In this document: one piece after another, positions 5,680 to 9,013 of the stretch
Position numbering within the stretch: position 1 is the first letter of the stretch
Layout of the letters: each line of letters opens with the position of its first letter
DNA from: Desulfobacteraceae bacterium
GTDB lineage: Bacteria; Desulfobacterota; Desulfobacteria; Desulfobacterales; UBA11574
Direction: 5' to 3'
DNA: 9,013 nucleotides
NCBI GenBank assembly: GCA_013203195.1
Contig: JABMQM010000217.1
Location: 1-9,013, forward strand
Program-made: the position numbers and the translations under genes
The notes under the pieces: model-generated
The model's database searches: none
Seen by the model: only the letters and a program-made list of their open reading frames with translations
What the model was told of the DNA's origin: nothing

Positions 5680-7962
5680 ATGAGTTATTCTATTCTGGAC
5701 ACTATTGGCAACACACCGCTGGTTGAAATTAAAAGCCTCAATCCAAATCCGAAAGTGAGAATTCTGGCAAAGACGGAGTATTTTAATCCAGGCGGTTCGG
5801 TCAAGGATCGGATCGCCCTTTCCATGATTGAGGCCGGAGAAAAATCCGGTGAGCTTACACCTGATAAAACAGTGATTGAAGCCACCAGCGGAAACACGGG
5901 TATCGGTCTGGCGATGGTATGTGGGGTTAAGGGTTATAAACTGCTGTTGACGATGTCAGAGGCAGTCAGTGTTGAACGGCAGAAGATTTTGAAGGCCCGC
6001 GGCGCCGAGATTTATCTCACGCCCGGTCATCTTGGAACCGACGGTGCCATCGAAGAGGTTTATAATCTGGCCCGGGAAAATCCGGAGTCCTATTTCATGG
6101 CCGACCAATTCAACAACGCTGCCAACTGGAAGGCGCATTATTACGGAACAGCCCAAGAAATCTGGGAGCAAACGGACGGCAAGGTTACTATGGTCGTTGC
6201 CACTCTGGGTACCAGCGGGACTGTTATGGGCATTTCAAGGCGGCTGAAAGAACTTAATCCCGCTATCAGAATCGTTGCTGTTGAGCCTTACCTCGGCCAC
6301 AAAATTCAGGGCCTAAAAAATATGAAGGAAGCTTATCGTCCCGAAATTTTTGATAAGAAACGCCTCGATGCTATCATAAATATTGATGATGAAGAAGCCT
6401 TTGAAATGACGAGGCGCCTTGCCAAAGAAGAAGGCCTCTTTGTAGGAATGAGCAGCGGAGCCGCTATGGTGATTGCTTGTAAGCAGGCGGAAACCTTGCC
6501 GGAAGGTACGATTGTGGTGATATTACCGGACGGTGGGGAACGTTACCTCAGCACACCGCTTTTTGCAGTACGCGAAAAGGTCGATCTGCAACTGTTCAAT
6601 ACCATGAGCCGAAGTAAGGAGTCTTTTGAACCGCTGCATGAGGGAAAAGTCGCCATGTTTTCATGCGGGCCCACAGCGCACGCACGCCTGCACGTGAGTG
6701 AATGCCGGCGTTTTGTTTTTTCAGACCTTTTGTGCAGCTACCTTGAATATAGGGGATATGCGGTAAAACATGTCATGAACATTACTGATCTGGATGATAA
6801 AACTATTGACGGTTCTGAAAAAGCAGGACTGGATTTAGGTGAATTTACCGCAAAGAATATCGAAGGGTTTAAGAAGGATCTGGATGCCCTGGGAATCAAG
6901 CCTGCGCAATATCCTCTGGCGAGCCAGCATGTTGAGGACATGGTCATGCTGGCTGAAAAACTGTTAAAAAAAGGGTTTGCCTACGAAAAACTTCGCAGCC
7001 TGTATTTTGACATTTCCAGATTTCCGGATTACGGCAAGCTGTCCGGTATAGATATTGATAAAATAAGGCTTGGTGCCACTGTAGATCTGGATGAATACGA
7101 AAAGGACAATCCCAGGGATTTCACGCTGTTGAAAAGATCGAGGCTTTCCGAGCTGAAAAGGGGGATATACACCAAGACCGAATGGGGCAATGTGCGTCCT
7201 TCGTGGCACATTCAGAGTGTGGCGATGGCCATGAAGTACCTTGGGGAAAGCTATGATATTCACACCAGCAGCCGGGAGCTTGTATTTCCTCACAACGAAA
7301 ATGAGATAGCAATTGCCGGTGCCGTGACCGGAAAGCCTTTAGCCAAGTATTGGGTCCATTGCGATCGCGTCCTGGTTGAGGGCAAAAAAGTAGATGAACA
7401 TGGAAGCGGACTGACTCTCAGCGATTTGGCGAGCTTCGGATATGCCAATCGGGTGGTCAGGTACTGGCTGCTTTCGGCGCATTACAGGAAACCGGTTACT
7501 TTTACCAAAAAGCGGCTCGAAAATGCCGGTCGTTCCCTGGAACGGCTCGATACGTGTATTCATACCTTGCATAACGTAAGGGCGGACGCTTCACCTTATA
7601 CCGAACTCGATCAGCTACTGTACGATCTAAAGCACGGTTTTGTCAGCGCCATGGACGATGATTTGAATATATCAGCAGCCATGGCTTCAATCTTCAAGAT
7701 TGTCAAAAGAATAAATGTTCTGACTCTGGAAAACAGATTGGATCGGGATGGCGCCTTGAAAGTTGTAGATGGGTTCCGCAATATAGATACGGTGTTGAAA
7801 ATATTCAACTTTGAGGATGAGGTTTATGATCCCGAGGTGCAGCGTCTGATAAAAAAGAGAGATAAAGCCAGGCTGGAAAAGAACTGGGATCTTGCCGATA
7901 AGATTCGTGATCAGTTAAGGGGCCTGGATATCAACGTCAAAGATCGGAAGGTGGTTAAATAA
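5680..7962 (+). CDS. cysK-cysS: Cysteine synthase (CysM-like) fused to a degenerate cysteinyl-tRNA synthetase domain
   Basis: Residues 1-300 are a PLP cysteine synthase that makes L-cysteine from an activated serine and sulfide. Visible are Lys42 in GGSVKDR (Schiff base), TSGNTG (69-74), the phosphate loop GTSGT (177-181), SSGAA (258-262) and LPDGGERYLST (282-292). GHKIQGLKNM with PEIFD is CysM-like rather than CysK-like. From Leu303, with almost no linker, comes a complete CysRS-like region of 458 residues (E. coli CysRS has 461). Conserved there are SCGPT (Cys329), NITDLDD (Thr369), Trp509, His528, His538 and Glu542. However, HIGH is HVSE (338-341), the zinc-ligand Cys209 equivalent is Ser513, and KMSKS is KVDEH (570-574). 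Anticodon-contact residues seem kept (Arg731, Trp736, Asp740, Asp755). I infer an active cysteine synthase with a non-aminoacylating CysRS domain, perhaps regulatory. A separate true cysS would then be needed. The frame is intact throughout, arguing against decay. Confidence 0.92.
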   Translation: MSYSILDTIGNTPLVEIKSLNPNPKVRILAKTEYFNPGGSVKDRIALSMIEAGEKSGELTPDKTVIEATSGNTGIGLAMVCGVKGYKLLLTMSEAVSVERQKILKARGAEIYLTPGHLGTDGAIEEVYNLARENPESYFMADQFNNAANWKAHYYGTAQEIWEQTDGKVTMVVATLGTSGTVMGISRRLKELNPAIRIVAVEPYLGHKIQGLKNMKEAYRPEIFDKKRLDAIINIDDEEAFEMTRRLAKEEGLFVGMSSGAAMVIACKQAETLPEGTIVVILPDGGERYLSTPLFAVREKVDLQLFNTMSRSKESFEPLHEGKVAMFSCGPTAHARLHVSECRRFVFSDLLCSYLEYRGYAVKHVMNITDLDDKTIDGSEKAGLDLGEFTAKNIEGFKKDLDALGIKPAQYPLASQHVEDMVMLAEKLLKKGFAYEKLRSLYFDISRFPDYGKLSGIDIDKIRLGATVDLDEYEKDNPRDFTLLKRSRLSELKRGIYTKTEWGNVRPSWHIQSVAMAMKYLGESYDIHTSSRELVFPHNENEIAIAGAVTGKPLAKYWVHCDRVLVEGKKVDEHGSGLTLSDLASFGYANRVVRYWLLSAHYRKPVTFTKKRLENAGRSLERLDTCIHTLHNVRADASPYTELDQLLYDLKHGFVSAMDDDLNISAAMASIFKIVKRINVLTLENRLDRDGALKVVDGFRNIDTVLKIFNFEDEVYDPEVQRLIKKRDKARLEKNWDLADKIRDQLRGLDINVKDRKVVK
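7949..7954 (+). promoter_or_regulatory. Ribosome binding site inside the end of the fusion gene
   Basis: AGGTGG, one mismatch from AGGAGG, lies 8 bases before the ATG at 7963 and within the last codons of the fusion gene. It fixes the start of the downstream gene and implies translational coupling. Confidence 0.65.
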
Positions 7963-8955
7963 ATGAAACCGATATATTTTCCGTTTACGTATATTCCCAG
8001 ACCAATAGCCGCAGCCCTTGCGGCCTGTTTTAAACAGACGGTTGTTTATCAACCGTCAAGGCACAATATACCGCCAGAGAACCAAATGTGGGCTGATAGC
8101 GGTATAATTGACCTAAGGGTGCCGATTGCCGGTGATGAAAATAAATTAGAGGCAATTTTGAAAGATTATAATGCTTGGGCCAACCTGCATCAGGGAGGCA
8201 CTCTGGACTTTTTTAAGGCCTGGGGCGGTAAAACCCCCTTTTTTGATGAAACTTTTTCATCACAAATACGGGCAGATATCAAAAAGAAAAGCAGCGCCGG
8301 CCAATCCCTAAAAGAACCTGAAGATATTTTCAGGGCCAGATTATTTCTTCACATTGCCCAGAGTTTCGATTTGCAAAACAATGGATTGAACCAGGATCTG
8401 AAATTGTTTGATGCCATGGAGCAAGATCTCATGAAGAATCTTAAAGGTGAAGATGAGGCTTTGAACCCGGGAGCGGCAGCAAAAAAAAGGTTTCCAATTA
8501 GTGATCCTGGTTTTTACATGGTGGCAGAGCGGCTCAAAGCCTGGACTAAACTTATGCAACACGATCGGGAACCGTCCGGATTATTTATTACCACCAGCCG
8601 GTCGGTTTTGGATGAATTGATGGATAAAGCGCCTGAAATAGAAATGGTAATTGACTTTGATTCAATACCGATGCATGCAAGCCGGGATGAAACTGTCGAA
8701 AAATGGCAGGATGGCTTGCTTGCAAGCCTCAACACATTACTGACGAGTGCCTGGCCCGTATCAACGGACGGTATGTTTGAGGCGCCGGCGGTAAGCGGAG
8801 GCGACGCAAACTTTGCGATCAAACTCTATATTGTTGCCGGGGAAACACCGTATGATTTTTTTACCCGCTGTTTTGGCAACAACGCTTTGCAGGCCGGCTT
8901 TGAGACCGAAAGAGTGAGATTTAAAAATACTATGATCGGTATTGTCGAGCTATAA
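7963..8955 (+). CDS. Conserved-looking protein of unknown function, coupled to the cysteine synthase fusion
   Basis: I do not recognise this 330-residue protein. It has no signal peptide, no obvious transmembrane segment and no nucleotide-binding or zinc motif. It opens with a strand-like IYFPFTYIPRPIAAALAACF. The middle (about 90-200) is charged and helical, with EDIFRARLFLHIAQSF and GFYMVAERLKAWTKLM. It ends in strand-like stretches (FAIKLYIVAGETPYDFF and NTMIGIVEL). Only Cys22 and Cys303 are evident. The composition suggests a soluble cytoplasmic protein. Its ATG immediately follows the TAA of the fusion gene and has a good ribosome binding site, so the two are almost certainly co-translated. 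A role with the fusion protein is plausible but unproven. Confidence 0.85.
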   Translation: MKPIYFPFTYIPRPIAAALAACFKQTVVYQPSRHNIPPENQMWADSGIIDLRVPIAGDENKLEAILKDYNAWANLHQGGTLDFFKAWGGKTPFFDETFSSQIRADIKKKSSAGQSLKEPEDIFRARLFLHIAQSFDLQNNGLNQDLKLFDAMEQDLMKNLKGEDEALNPGAAAKKRFPISDPGFYMVAERLKAWTKLMQHDREPSGLFITTSRSVLDELMDKAPEIEMVIDFDSIPMHASRDETVEKWQDGLLASLNTLLTSAWPVSTDGMFEAPAVSGGDANFAIKLYIVAGETPYDFFTRCFGNNALQAGFETERVRFKNTMIGIVEL

Positions 8956-9013
8956 ACTCCTTTTGCAATTTAATAATACAAAAAATACAAGAAGGCTTGA
9001 CTCCCTGTATCAA

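Noticed and set aside
5680..7962. The fusion as an assembly artefact joining separate cysK and cysS genes
   Set aside because: The junction reads in frame with no stop, and the CysRS part has coordinated changes at several key sites. A join to an ordinary cysS would carry canonical motifs.

Overview
The window looks like an ordinary chromosomal stretch of a Gram-negative bacterium, most likely a deltaproteobacterium (Desulfobacterota, perhaps a Desulfobacterales-like sulfate reducer). LptD proves an outer membrane with lipopolysaccharide. The lineage guess rests on the mid-range base composition, the style of the proteins and the intergenic palindromes built from short degenerate units. It is an inference, not a demonstrated placement. 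There are no RNA genes, insertion sequences or CRISPR arrays.

Layout. On the minus strand, a well-formed sigma-70-type promoter (2626-2656) reads leftward into lptD (158-2566). LptD is the outer-membrane LPS translocon. After an 11-base gap comes the start of a NusG/RfaH-family antiterminator (1-146, cut by the window edge). A 459-base divergent intergenic region (2567-3025) holds that promoter, a small minus-strand hairpin and an imperfect palindrome made of octamer/nonamer units. On the plus strand follow surE (nucleotidase), a YhaM-like OB-fold/HD-domain exoribonuclease, a 230-base gap containing a second palindromic repeat of different sequence, tmk (thymidylate kinase), a 760-residue CysK/CysM-CysS fusion, and an unrecognised 330-residue protein whose ATG directly abuts the fusion's stop codon.

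The notable object is the fusion (5680-7962). Its N-terminal 300 residues form an intact-looking PLP cysteine synthase. The remaining 458 residues form a full-length cysteinyl-tRNA synthetase-like domain. In that domain HIGH has become HVSE, KMSKS has become KVDEH, and one zinc-ligand cysteine has become serine. Several cysteine-pocket residues and the C-terminal anticodon-contact residues appear to be kept. This suggests a CysRS paralogue that no longer aminoacylates. It may have been recruited as a cysteine or tRNA(Cys) sensor of the attached cysteine synthase, analogous to HisZ, the HisRS paralogue that regulates HisG. The tightly coupled downstream protein is the obvious candidate partner. 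The other plus-strand genes are nucleotide and RNA housekeeping genes with no evident functional link to it.
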